This document shows positions 1 through 12,235 of a stretch of 64,000 bases of DNA, in pieces. The stretch comes from Eudromia elegans. Lineage: Eukaryota > Chordata > Aves > Tinamiformes > Tinamidae. The notes under the pieces were generated by a model. It searched no databases. It worked only from the letters and a program-made list of their open reading frames with translations, and was not told where the DNA came from. The translations under genes and the position numbers were made by a program. Each line of letters starts with the position of its first letter. Position 1 is the first letter of the stretch. Where the stretch lies: NCBI GenBank assembly GCA_003342815.1, contig PTEX01000003.1, forward strand, positions 3,970,611 to 4,034,610. The letters run 5' to 3'.

Positions 1-200
1 ATGATTATTTGAGCCATTTTGGTAAAATGAGACATAGATAATTCATAATTCCATTGCAAAGTGGCAGAAAACTCTTTAATACAGTGGTGCGTACGGTGGT
101 CATGCAGTTGAAGTCTGGTATCAGAGACAAACACTGCGGCTAATGTCTATTATTTGTCCTCAGTCTGGGGTTTTGGTGTCTTTGTCAGGGGCCTGGGGAT

Positions 201-232
201 TTTTTTCTTTTGTTTTGTTTTGTTTTGTTTTG
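201..232. repeat. T-rich (TTTTG)n short repeat
   Basis: A T run is followed by four to five TTTTG units ending in TTTTGG. It could be an old microsatellite or the relic of a poly-T tail. No retroelement body was recognised beside it. Confidence 0.8.
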
Positions 233-3200
233 GTGCTTTCAGCTCCTCCTGAGATCACTTCCTCACACTTGACCTGCTCCTGCGTCTTCATGCTGAGCAA
301 GCTGCAGATGAGAGCGATGCTTTTCCTCAGGTTACGCCAAAAAAGCCGTTTCCCTTGTGCCAGAACACGGCAGCAGAACTATTTGTACAGCACTTGCCAA
401 CCAGATCAACTTACTGCCTAAATGTGATGATTTTAAAAACATGTACAACCAGTACTCTTTTGTGATTGAATGTTTGTTGAAAACTCAAACTGCATTGGGA
501 AACTTGGGATGATGCTGGTGCCATCGAGGCTGACAAAATCATTAATCACTAGGGTGCCTTTAGCACAGCAGAGAGGTATTTGGTGACCAAATCAAGTTTC
601 TAAGGCACTCATTGATTTCAGGTATTGCAGACTGGCTACTGCTCATTGAACTACCCAGTTCAATGAGTCTCTCAGAAACAAATACTAATCTCTCCTTTTT
701 CTTTCCTCAAATGAGACACCTACTTTTTAGACTTGACACCTTCAGGGCTCTGCCACTAAGTGTTTCTCTTATACTGGAGATAAAAAAAATCCTTCAGTTC
801 TTTTAGCTCATTCTTATCCTGAACTCATTTAAAGCCACCTATTTTATACACGGCTTGACGCAGGGCATAAGGCAAAGGGGGCTGCTTTGGCAGCTGATAA
901 TGAATGCACAGCGTGAATATTCATTAGCTGGTGACCAGAATACCTACCTGCCTTATATCTACATTAAATAGCAATTCTTTTCAGATTAGTAAATTCCCTA
1001 TTTTTTTTTTTCTTTTGACAACTTAATGAGATATTGCTACTACGGCAAAAGGATGAAGGAACCACAAAGTGAATGATGAGTGCGTCAGTCAGGACCACTG
1101 CTTCTTGCCAGGCACAGTCAAATACCTCCTGCACCTATCTGCATTGCTGCACTAAGTCAGCATTAAACTCCATTGTCATTTTTAAGCTTTAAGACTACAG
1201 CCATTTCGTGCCAGCAAGTTATTGATTATCATGATTGCAAAGGAAGTTTCCATAAAACTCAAACACCTTTGAGGGTAAAGCCTACGGGATCTGCAGAGTA
1301 TTTCTTTAGTGCAAAACAATTTGCATTCATTTTTTCTCTACATTTTCTTTCATCTTTTTTGTGTACTAAATAACACAGAGTTGCCAAGTGAAGCCAATTA
1401 TCTCATAGACTTACAGCCAGTGTGTTTGCTGTAGAGCCCTATCAATCTCTTCCCAGTTGTTCTTGCTTTCAAGCAAACTTTACAGCTGTTCCATGAACCT
1501 TCCAAGGACCCTGGAAATTCCCCACTGTCTTTGTAATCTCTCTTGAGGCTGATGGCTCTTCAGTATCCCAACTGCATCTTTGGGATACTGACCTCTACAT
1601 GTACATACCCATATATAGTGAAGTAAACAGACTAATAAAGGGCAGCTACACATAAGCAGTGTAACTTTTTTAGGTTCAGTTTCACAACAGTCCCTAGAGG
1701 ATATACCAGAATTGCCACTGCAGTGTTCTACACACTAGATACCCCTATCTAGAACCAAGTCTCCAGCCCAGAAGAACCAGCACTCCAAGGAGGCAGGAGG
1801 GACCCTGCAGAACGAGCGAGGCAAGAGGACATGAAATGATGTATTCATTTTCTCACAACAGCGGAGAAAGGAATAAATGACAGAAATGTGAGCCTAGACC
1901 AGTGCCTTGCTGTACAACCTATTACTGAACAGCAAAGATGGAAATTCCTCAGCAAAGGACGTTTTGCACATATCCATAAGCTTATGAAGCTCCAATTAAA
2001 GCTCTGCAAGACAGTTGAGGTGCACATCTCTCCCATCTGGGTACTCCAGCTTCATCTTACGGCACAGACAGATCTGCATAATATCGAAGGAACTGCTGGC
2101 AGTAGGATGTTAATGCAAGCATCCGATTTCAAATCTGATTTTTATTCCTGCAGTGATTTAGCTCACCACAAAAGACAGATTCTGTTTTTTTCATCTATTA
2201 AATGGAAGATTGCTTTTGTTTCCCACTTTTTCCTCAGAAAACAAGAACAACCTCATTTACCTCCTTACCAAGTTTATTCCAGTCTCAGGTCTTTTAAATG
2301 TCAAAGACACTACTCAGAGTGGTACTGAAAAACTGCAAAGCCTTGGAAGGGAACCAAGATGGGATGAAAAATGTATCACTGTTCTTTTACGCATAGCACT
2401 TAGAATTAGCAAGAAATATGTAAAGGACATCCCAATCTCCCATCTAGAGCAGTTAGAGGCTGCTCTATATCACCAAAGCACAAAATACTGAAGGCGAGTG
2501 CATTTCGTTCATGCCACTAGAGTGCTAAGTCAGCCCTGGGCTCTCACAAACCCTGCTGAACAGGGTGCAGTGAGGGCTGTACACGTCCATTCAGCAGCAG
2601 ATTCAGCAGCTTCCCCCTTCTCAGAGCTGCCATTTAGATGCCCCGGAAATTTTGAGAGGCCAAGACTGCAGGGCAGATGTGGGGAGAGCTACCCTCATTT
2701 CAATGCAATCTTCAGAACAATTACTAAAACAAAAAAGCCCATTTATTTTAGCTGGTTGCTGCATGCATTTTGATGCACATATTAACCTCTTTTTCATGGG
2801 TTAATTTTTCTTTCATGGTTAATTGATAGCTGATTTTAATGTCAAGTATTTCACTATCTACTTTTCAAGTAAGCAAAGACAATGCAGAATGTTAATATTG
2901 TTTAGTGAGGCACTGACAGCCATTAGTTCTGCTGTCATTTACCCTCAAATGATGAAATTACAGGCTAAGTTGCTTGAGTTTCTTGGCTACAGACACTGAA
3001 ATAGTTTCCTGTATGGAGCTTATAAATAACATTAGGAGTCCTGCTGCTTCACCTCCTGAGTCATTCTCTCAAAAGTCTTTAAAATTCATGATTCAAGCAA
3101 CAAGGCAGAGGGAAAGCTTCCAGCCAGTTGTTTCAGTGGCTAATTAAATGAGACTGCAGCATAAGCGAGACAATATGAAGTGTGCATTATTTCTTGTTTT

Positions 3201-3959
3201 GTTTAATGCATTTGAGAATTAATCCTTTGGATACACTCATCGGTCTAAATTACAGCTCAGGATTATCACAGTTACTTTTGCCACACATTAACCTTTTCCT
3301 TATTGCTGCAGAGGAACGGTGGCAGCTGGGAATTCAATCTAGACTTGCATAATATCCCATACATTAAGGAAGGGAAGTAGTTCTACGCCACAGGACACAG
3401 GTTGAGCTGAAGCTAAAATAACGTAACTGCCCCTACCTTAACAAAACCACATGAAACTTCAATGGCTAAAAGCTGCTGGAAGCTCTTTCTCCACCCAACA
3501 ACCTATTTCTTTGGACAAGGTCACTCTTTCCACCTTGGTATCCACGTGTCCCCACCCTTGCCCTCCGTCAGCCCCTCGCCTGCTCGCAGACAGGACCCTG
3601 CAGCAACATTGTGGGATGACAGGTTGGGCAGAGGATTCAAGAGATGACGTGAAAGCAGGGAGAGCATCCTGCGTCATCTCGCCGGGACCTCCTCCCATCT
3701 CCACACTCCCAAAACTGAGACGTCCCGAGCCGAGGGCTGCATTCAGCCCACTGCGTTTCATTCAGCCCATCTCTGATTGCTCAGTCCTCCTCCAGGTCAT
3801 TAAATCCATTTTTTTATACCTCTGCCCCCCGTAGCCATGGACTCTCTGTACAGTACTTTGTATCCTGCAAAACTGCAGCCTGATTGCTTCACGGGGGCAA
3901 CTGTGGTTCTCGTTTTGTGAAACACAGCACCCTGTCACTCTCCATCCTCTCTGCACCAC

Positions 3960-4560
3960 CAAAGGCTTTATGCAGTTTTATCACGTCCTAACTCAGCACT
4001 TTTTGCCAAGCTGAAAGAGCCCTCCTGATACGAAATTATTTAATACCTCTAAAGATGCTAGTGACCCTTTTGTCCATCTTCTAATTCTGTTTCATCATTT
4101 ATGAGATGAGAAGCCCCAAACTGCTTACAAAAATTAGTACGTGAGCAGACTCATTATGTGAGCGCAGTGTACCACTATACATTACAATAACGATGTTTCT
4201 GTTTGTTATCTCCTCCTTCCCCTGTAACTCCAAACACTGCATTTTTCACTGTCCCTGAGAACCGAGTGGATAAATTCTGACAACCATCCACAGGGACTTC
4301 CAGACCTTTCTAACTGAAAATAACTAATTTGGAGCTTGTTGTCATGCACGCGGAGCACACGTAATGCCCCATTTTGCATTTATTAACAGAAATGTGTCCT
4401 TCGCTGTTGGACTGCCTAGGCACTTACTCCAGTGAGATCCTGGTCCCATTTTCACAGTCAGCATTAGTTTAGGGAAAACGTTATTCGGAGCACTCATCAG
4501 CAAACTGTGTGAACTTGTTATTCACTCCCTTTGCCCTAACGCTGCTCTTTTCATGGCTTT
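3960..4560 (-). mobile_element. Very old CR1/L3-like LINE fragment
   Basis: Read on the plus strand, this stretch follows the antisense of the CR1/L3 reverse-transcriptase region as I remember it. Recognisable landmarks in the right order are GTGACCCTTTTGTCC with ATCTTCTAATTCTG, GAGATGAGAAGCCCCAAACT, CATTACAATAACGATGTTTC, TAACTAATTTGGAGC, CATTTTGCATTTATTAACAG, TTTTCACAGTCAGC and CATCAGCAAACTGTGTG. The element is therefore on the minus strand, with its 3' side at lower coordinates. It is heavily diverged, has no usable open frame, and lacks both ends. By divergence it is far older than the avian CR1 copies elsewhere in the window. Boundaries are approximate. Confidence 0.75.
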
Positions 4561-7550
4561 GTCACCAGCCTGGGTCAACACATTCCTATTTGGGAATTTG
4601 GCTTTTCAATTTAGATGCCTATTTGGCATTTCAGTTTAGAAGGGTTATATATCTGTGTATGCACTTATATGTCTTTTTAGCATATATACACAGACGCATA
4701 TATAAACAGATGCAATACATAATTGTATATACACATATTCCGAATACGTCAATAGATTTTATTTCATTTCTAATTTCCTTAAAACAAGGTGCATGACTGC
4801 ATATGTTAAGTAGGGGCTATTTAAAGATGACAGATTTAAAACTGACTGTTGAAATCACGAATTCTTTACATTTTGCATTCTTTTATAAATACCGCATAAA
4901 ACACATGTAAGTAATTGCAAAACATTCAATTTTTCTAGTTTAGTATTCCTTTTTATGTGTTTATTTATGCCTCAGCTCAGCAAAGCAATTACTCTTTCAG
5001 CACATGATTTATTTCAATGACATTAGGTTTTAAATGTCACTCCCGAGGTCCAAGCAAAGTACTTGGTAAGACTGCAATGTATGTAAACCATTTTTACTAA
5101 GCAAATGCATTTTTCCACTATATTCTCCATATAACTGCACCACGAATATCTAACGTTACAACCTTGCCCAGAAACTCAAAGAACTACCACACTTTCTTCA
5201 TTGTCTTCTCCAAGTGAAAGACCCTCCTGCCTATGTTCAGTAGCAGACACTTGTTCCGCACAGACACCTAATGCTCCAACGTTCAAATAATCCTAGAAAT
5301 TCAGTGTAAACAAGCATGCTCTGCTACACTTTGGATGGGCTGGAGAGCTGATGTCAAGACCTGGCTCAGTGCCAATGATCCTTAAATGAGCTTTTCTTTT
5401 TTTTCCATTATTTGAGTCTGCAGGAACTGTATGTATCCACTTACATTTTCAATCAATTCAAGAATATTCTTTGTATTCTACCATTTATGGAGATACTTCC
5501 CAAGCTGAACTTGCAACCCAGTTTAATACAGCTGCTTAGGTCTGCTTTCACAGAGGAGGCTGGAGATTTAGAGCAAACATGCAGCTTTCCCTTGAACTTC
5601 CATTCAGACTCAAACATTCCCCCACAGCATACAAATATGACTGGATGTTTAATCACAGACTTCCTCTTTCTGGCAATTAGCAACTTGTAGACCCAGCTAA
5701 GTGGAGTTATCATTCTGCCCAGATGGTAAACAAAGACCGTTAATGACTGTCTTGGTGCTTAACAAGCTATTAAAAAAAATGGTCATCCTACTGTGAGTAA
5801 GACATATTCTCAGAAAAATACAGCTTTGTTATATACCAATAACTGAACAACTCTGAATTTTTACAAAAACATGAACAGGATGAACCATGTTTTTCACTGC
5901 CTCGTTATACATACCTCCCTAGGCGTATCAAACACTTCAAGGTGACAGTGGATTTCAGATGTATGATCACTAACCAAAGCTGGAGGAATGCCATGACTGC
6001 TATAATAAAATACACTTAATAATATTTATGGTTAATCTGATTAATGCATACTTGAATAATAAGCCAATATAGTCTTTTTACTAACAGATGTTAGATGCTT
6101 CAGATATTGGTGATGAAAGAGCTCTTTCACTTGATCCACAAATGAACATGTATCTAACTAGTTCATTATTAACAGTAAAACAGAGAAGTGCTTGAAACAC
6201 AAAGTTCAAATCTATCTTATCACAAGGTTCAGGGCTGTTGAGATCTGGGGTTTTGTGCCCTTTCTAAAACAAAGTTCTGGTAATTCCTCCTTTTTTTTTT
6301 TTTTTTTGACTGTCCATAAACGCAATTGTGGAAGAGCAATTGAAGCGCACTTTTCAATGTTCTTAGGCAATAAATTGTGTATTTTTTGCCAATAAACTGT
6401 GAGGACTATTTTTAGGCTTCATGAAGTAAGTTAGAGAGTGATTTCTGGGGAGACTAATTGGCAGAAAGGGAGAAATTCTGCACACCTGTTCTGACTCCGT
6501 AGGGCATCACTTACTGTATGTGGACTCTTGACTAACCCATGCGGCAGAACTAATACTAGAAAAGGACAGAGTAAATAAAGCTTTGCCCCTGATCAGCACG
6601 ATTATTTCTATCTGTAACTTTGAGCAGATGTGATGGCTGTTTTGTTGTGGTACAGAAAAAGCTGAATGACTTGACAAAACACTAATATATGGAAAATAAC
6701 ACAAAATTTGCACTCAGAGAAGTGAAGAGTGAGTAGCAGGTAAATGAAAAGTTACCTTTTTAACTTTTTTTTTTCTTTCTTTAAGATCCATAGCTTGCCT
6801 TGCATGATTATTGGTGGAATACTTTTCATTTCTAACTGCTACATGGACTGAGATGGAACAAAAAATGACAGATCTCATTAGTCCTATGTAGGCCAACCAT
6901 AGCTAATATAAGATTCCTCAAAAGAGGTGAAAAAAACCCCCATCTTTTCAAAAAATCAGCCATTGAAATGTCAATGCATTGACTAAAGAACCGAAAACTT
7001 TCCGCTATCACATATTCTTTACAGAGTCAAAAATAGACAAGACGTCAAGTGAGAAACCCATTTCAAGTAAGTAAAGTCCAATTGTTGCAGACTGACTTTG
7101 CAGAGCTGCTGGCAGGGTCCAGAACTCTAAGACCAAATGTGGCCCTGGGTTTTAAAAAACTCATTGTGGCAGAGAAGGCAGTAATAATTACTTCAATAAC
7201 TAGATTCTGTCCTGTGCTCTATATCTAGAGCCCAAGGCTTATCTGGAATTAGAAAGGGCACCCTGCATATCTTCATGATAATCTATTCTGGTGAATGGAG
7301 CAGCCAAATACCCTTTTCTTGAAACAGTGAGAGAGCAATCACCTTTTTTCGAGTCTCAATGAATTTAAAATATACTGCAAATCAAAAGAAAAGAGAGAAA
7401 AAAATGAAGAAAAGAAGCAAAAGAGCCAGAATAATGCTATTCAGGATGGGGCATGTATTGAATATTACCCTATTTTTTTCTGCAGAAATGATGCTCTATA
7501 TTCTTTGTATTATACAGAAGCTCAACAGAATCCTAAAACAGGGAGGAAGA

Positions 7551-7574
7551 TTTTTTTTTTTTTTTTTTTTTTTT
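7551..7574. repeat. Poly-T run (24 nt)
   Basis: Uninterrupted run of 24 T, followed directly by CACAGG, so it also makes a strong splice-acceptor-like sequence on the plus strand. No gene or LINE body is recognised next to it. Confidence 0.9.
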
Positions 7575-10500
7575 CACAGGTTGACAACGCAGAAAGGAAA
7601 TGATCCTGAGCATAAAACATGGTGCCAGAGAAAAGTCAACTCTAAGCAGGAGCCTTAACTAATGGGTGCAAGACACAGTCCCCACAGATGGAGGAGGCAA
7701 AGGCAAGACGCGGTTGTCTTGGGAGGACTGACACAATACTCGCCCAAGACACTGTTAGAGCAACGACCCATCCCATTTCTGTAGACACAGGAGAGCTGGC
7801 TCCGCAGACAGGAATATCCACTATCCACTCCTGTTAAACTACTAGAAAAGTGTTTCTTTGCACTGTCTTACTGAAAGTCCCAGCAGGGATTTGGCCAGAG
7901 GCATGTGATTCTGAACAGTGCACCCTACTCTGCTGCCTCTTCCAGCTCATTCTCTACTTAGAAACTTGAAATCACTATTTGGACCAAGGGTTAGTAAACT
8001 GAAATTACATGCATTTTATGTAAAAATCGTCAAAAGTACGATGAAAATATTTCCCCAAACATTGCAAAATGTCTCAGAATTGTTTTACAACAGACTTCCA
8101 GTTAGTTATTTGTCAAACCTAACAAGCAGTTCTACATGTAAAACAGAAAAAAAAAGCAAACGTCATATTTAACTGTGGGATGGTTTCTTCTTTCATCCAA
8201 ATGTCCAAAAACATAAATGCAGAACACTTGGAGGCTTCAAATTGCATCCAATTGACGGCCTTCTAATTGTGCTTGTACACAAATATCTGCACTACAAGCT
8301 AGCCAGCAAGTTTTGGTGGACAAGGAATCTATCCAGAGTAATTAGGAATTAAAGGCAGAGACACACAGACTAATTAACTTTTCTCAATGATTCCCACTTA
8401 ACACATCCTAATGATTTAAAATTAAGCCAAGCTAACTGGGGACATTTTCTTGATTAAGATGTTTAAAACATGTTGATCAATTTTGGTTACACAATGGAAT
8501 TCACTTCCTGGTTAGAAGGGCTAAAATTGTGTAGTCAAGAAAAGAAGTCATTGCAGCCAACTTCCAAAGCCCTGATATGTTCAGTCCATGGTTCGGCAAC
8601 TTCAACACAGTGAGAGAGCTCGAGTGGCTCTGCCAAACCCTGACCATACACTGGTTTCAATTATAAACTTGAGAGTAATGGTGGTTGGAGAGCTAGGAAC
8701 TATTTTCAGAGTTGATGGTGGCCCTGCAGTGCAAACAGCTTAGGAATCACAGGGCTAAGCTCCCCAGATCTTTAGCTAGAGGGAAAAATATCCCAGGAAT
8801 TAACCTGTGCTTTGCTATATTTCTTCTGTAGCTTTCTGAGTACGGGCTGTGAGCAGAGAGAGCAAATGAGTGCACATCCTGGCCTGCTTGAAACCAACAT
8901 AAACTGTGTAGGTGCAAGCTGCATGTCTGACACTTTTGGCTCCTTTCTCCAAAAATTTCTATTAATGCAACAGAAGGCCTGATTTACTCTGAGAAGTGAA
9001 GTGTACCAAACTACGGTCTGAGTGCAAGAAAAGCAACCGGAGAGCCTTCGGCAGTGTTTTTCGAAAGAATTCTTTTGGCAACATGTTGCATGCACCAGGG
9101 GCTTTAATCCGGCCCTGAAATATAGAAGAAAATATGCTAACAATATATATAATATATAAATTACAAACACATTCAGCTTATTTCAGCATCTTATTTTGAA
9201 TTGAAGGTCTGCTGGTGCAGTCTCTCATCCGCTTGCAGATTCATTTTGCACAGAAGTGAAATAACAAGCAAGAAGTCAAGAGGGATCATCAGTATCAATA
9301 ATATTTCTTGTTTATCTCTGGCCTAAATCTGGAAACACATTAAAAGTTGCTTTTAGTTGAAAGTAGTTAGCCTCTATAGTTGAAAGCCTTCAGCTAGCCC
9401 AGGAATCCATAAAACACTACCCCATTTCTCTCATCTTCCCTCTTTCCTTTTAATTTGTGTTGCATCGCCTTTAAACTTGGGCCAAGTCCTGCAGTTGAAA
9501 CCCACAGACACTCAGCTACAGAGTGAGGGGCTGAGATTTATGTTATTTTAGAGACAAAGGCTCAAAAGAAAGAGTGCAGCATAACTTAAATGCTAACACT
9601 TTAAACAACATGCAGGACATCCTTTCATATAAAAGGCCCCTGACTGAACATTCAGCTTTGTTATCCAGATTATATATTTAGCACTGTCTAGGCTATATGC
9701 AGACTCGTGCTACTTAAAATATAAAAGCAGCTGATTTGGGAAAAAATACAGAAGATCAACTAGTCCACAAAAACAACATGGCCACTACTCTCAGCACATC
9801 TATCTCAATGGGCTATCTTTCTCAAACTGAAGCTGCATTCAAACCCGTCTGTTTGACAGCCTTTGCAGGACTTTTCTCCCATCTAGTATTCCAGCTTTTT
9901 AAAATGAATGCTTGATTTTGGCCTTCAGACAACCTCGTGGTGCTATTTTTTTTTTCCATTCGGTTATTCATTGACTGAAAAAGTTTGTCCTTATGTCTGA
10001 AATATGAACTCAGGGTCAATACTCTGATCCTTCAGTTATATAAGAAAGGAGGCTTCCTGACAAAGAAAGGAGGGAACCTGACAAAACCCAGAACTAGCTT
10101 GGTTGTTTATGCTCATGTTTACATCAAGCTCTGTAGAGAAGCTTGTACAGTTTAAAGAATGGTTTGCTTTGATTAAACTAATACTTTATAACCCACATTT
10201 CATCACTGAAGTAATACATGACGTGAAGAACTACAATTTAATGAAATCTTGAAGGCGGCCTGGCAACTAAGGGCAGAGCTACAGAAAAGCTGGGCTTTTC
10301 ATTTTGTGACAAATGGCAAAATTCCGTGAGGCAGATGTTTCTATCTCAAAAGAAAAGAAATCCCATTTTTTTTTCTCACAAAGTGAAATTAAACAGCAAA
10401 GTCAAATAGTTCAACCATGCACGTTTTCATGACCGAATACATATGTGAAATTAAAGCCTTAAATATATATATATTTCAATCATTTTTCTAAACTTGAACA

Positions 10501-11189
10501 AGATGTTTGTTGTTAGTGGAACCCATAATTCTGATTATTTTCTTTTACAATTTCTTCAAAATAGATGCTGTTTATAGAGGTCAATGTTTCACAAAATCTT
10601 TCCTCAAAAGCTTGAGGAGCTAGTCTACCTATAGGAACTATTTCTGCAGTGAATTGTGAAATATGAAGTATGAAGAAACACCAAATAATATTCTAGGACC
10701 AATGCCTTTAGTATAATAACACCATGGTGACTCCAGATGCTACTAGAATATAGTATGCTCCAGCACCTTATTTTGAGAACACAGTATGCATGATGGCTTC
10801 CTTTGAACTAACCTTCAGCTTCTCTGAAATACGAGATAACCTCTGAGGCTGATCCCTCTGAGTAACCCCTGAGGCCTCCAGAAGAGCTGTTAGACATATT
10901 TTGGCATTATGACTGGTAATGACCATGTTTGGCGTTACTAACAGTAATGTCAAAAGACACAAAGAAACTTTTATAAAGTATATTATAATGTTGTCCCAAA
11001 TGGGCTGGACAGCGTGATCAGGGATGAAAACTGGAACAACATATATACATGCATATATATTTGTGTAATGGGATGGTCTCAGAATGGTCTGAGGCCAATC
11101 ACTATTTTCATTCTACATAAGAATGATGGAACTGAGTCTGCCTATGCTAAGGGGCAGCGTCAACCAGGGAAGCACAGCAAGGACACTGT

Positions 11190-11585
11190 GGGCAAGATTC
11201 CAGGTCACCTTGACAAACTGGAGGTACTTGAAAAACAGGATCCTGACATTACACCAAGAAAAGGAAAAATCAACCTCACATGGAAGCCTCCTGCAAGAGA
11301 AACAGTCATGTCTCTGGGTTCCCAATGGAGAGAAAACAGATCTAATGGACTTAAATTGTGACAAGAATTACTTAGGTTAGATATTGGAAAAACCTTCCTA
11401 CGTACTAAAAATAGTGTGGTAACAGACATGTGAGGCTGGTGAGGTTGGGTTTCCATCATGGTCAGTCTTCAGGAGCAGCATAAACAACTACAAAAGGCAT
11501 AACACAGACATAGCAAAATCATGAGGGGGCACAAGGATGTTTAGAGATCAGATCTAGAGGCCTTCTGTCATTCTGTGAAATCCAG
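11190..11585 (+). mobile_element. CR1 LINE 3' fragment, degraded
   Basis: The core is AGGTTAGATATTGGAAAAAC followed by CTTCCTACGTACT, which resembles the CR1 ORF2 C-terminal stretch (usually TTTAGATTGGATATTAGG). It continues with TTTCCATCATGGTCAGTCTT in place of the CR1 segment usually reading CCATCCCTGGAG. The end is AGATCTAGAGGCCTTCTGTC and ATTCTGTGAAA, the usual CR1 3' tail. The part before about 11,350 is less certain; a frame reading HLDKLEVLEK vaguely resembles the CR1 DLDRLEEW stretch. No intact ORF remains. Start is approximate. Confidence 0.6.
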
Positions 11586-12210
11586 GTTGTTTGTATGCAT
11601 TTCTGAAACAGCTCCTTAACAGACTACAGATCTTCTCTGTCTGACTTCTTACCTCATCTATGACTACGGCCAATTTTGGCCTGCCAGGTAGAAGGAAATT
11701 CAGAATCACTATTCCAGATGGACCATGTGTGCACTACAATAAAGACCAAACTTCTGCAGAGCCTCATGTTGCATTTCTGCAACAGCCTAGAAAGAAGAAC
11801 TTGACATCAGGAAAATGTCCTACTCCTAAATATTTCACATGTATGGAAAATAGCTGTGAAAGTCTTACCTCTAAAAGTCTCCCATCTGTCCATTCGTGTA
11901 TGGACAACTAAAGACTGATGTTTCTCAGCCTGCTCCTGCCACAGTTTTGTTTTGCTTGGTGGTGGTGGATTTTGGGCAGTGGAAACAGGCAGGCAATCCA
12001 GACATCCCTTGTCCAGGTAAAACTACTTTATTTTAGAATTCCTACTGTAAGTTCTGCCCACAGATAGAAAAATATATATATTGGTCTCATATTCTAGCAG
12101 GTGACTTGTTTGTAAGTTACACACTGACAAGGGGATTTGGTCCAACTGTAAAATTCCAGTGTTTTAAATCCTCACATCTTTGCCGCTAGGGATATAGAAT
12201 CCGTACTAGC

Positions 12211-12235
12211 AAAAAAAAAAAAAAAAAAAAAAAAA
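12211..12235. repeat. Poly-A run (25 nt)
   Basis: Uninterrupted run of 25 A followed by GAAAT. No upstream cDNA-like body or target-site duplication was recognised, so whether it marks a retrocopy is unknown. Confidence 0.9.

Noticed and set aside
3459-3834. Overlapping 127-codon plus and 100-codon minus frames
   Set aside because: The region is GC-rich, which lengthens chance frames on both strands; the peptides match no family and no splice signals frame them well.
8580-8760. Sequence with CATGGTTCGGCAACTTC and GGAATCACAGGGCTAAGC, like hAT-type terminal words
   Set aside because: The two words are not convincing inverted repeats and no 8-bp target duplication was seen.
8772-9170. 132-codon minus-strand frame with a hydrophobic start
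   Set aside because: Composition is that of translated AT-rich DNA, no family recognised, and no supporting splice or promoter signals.
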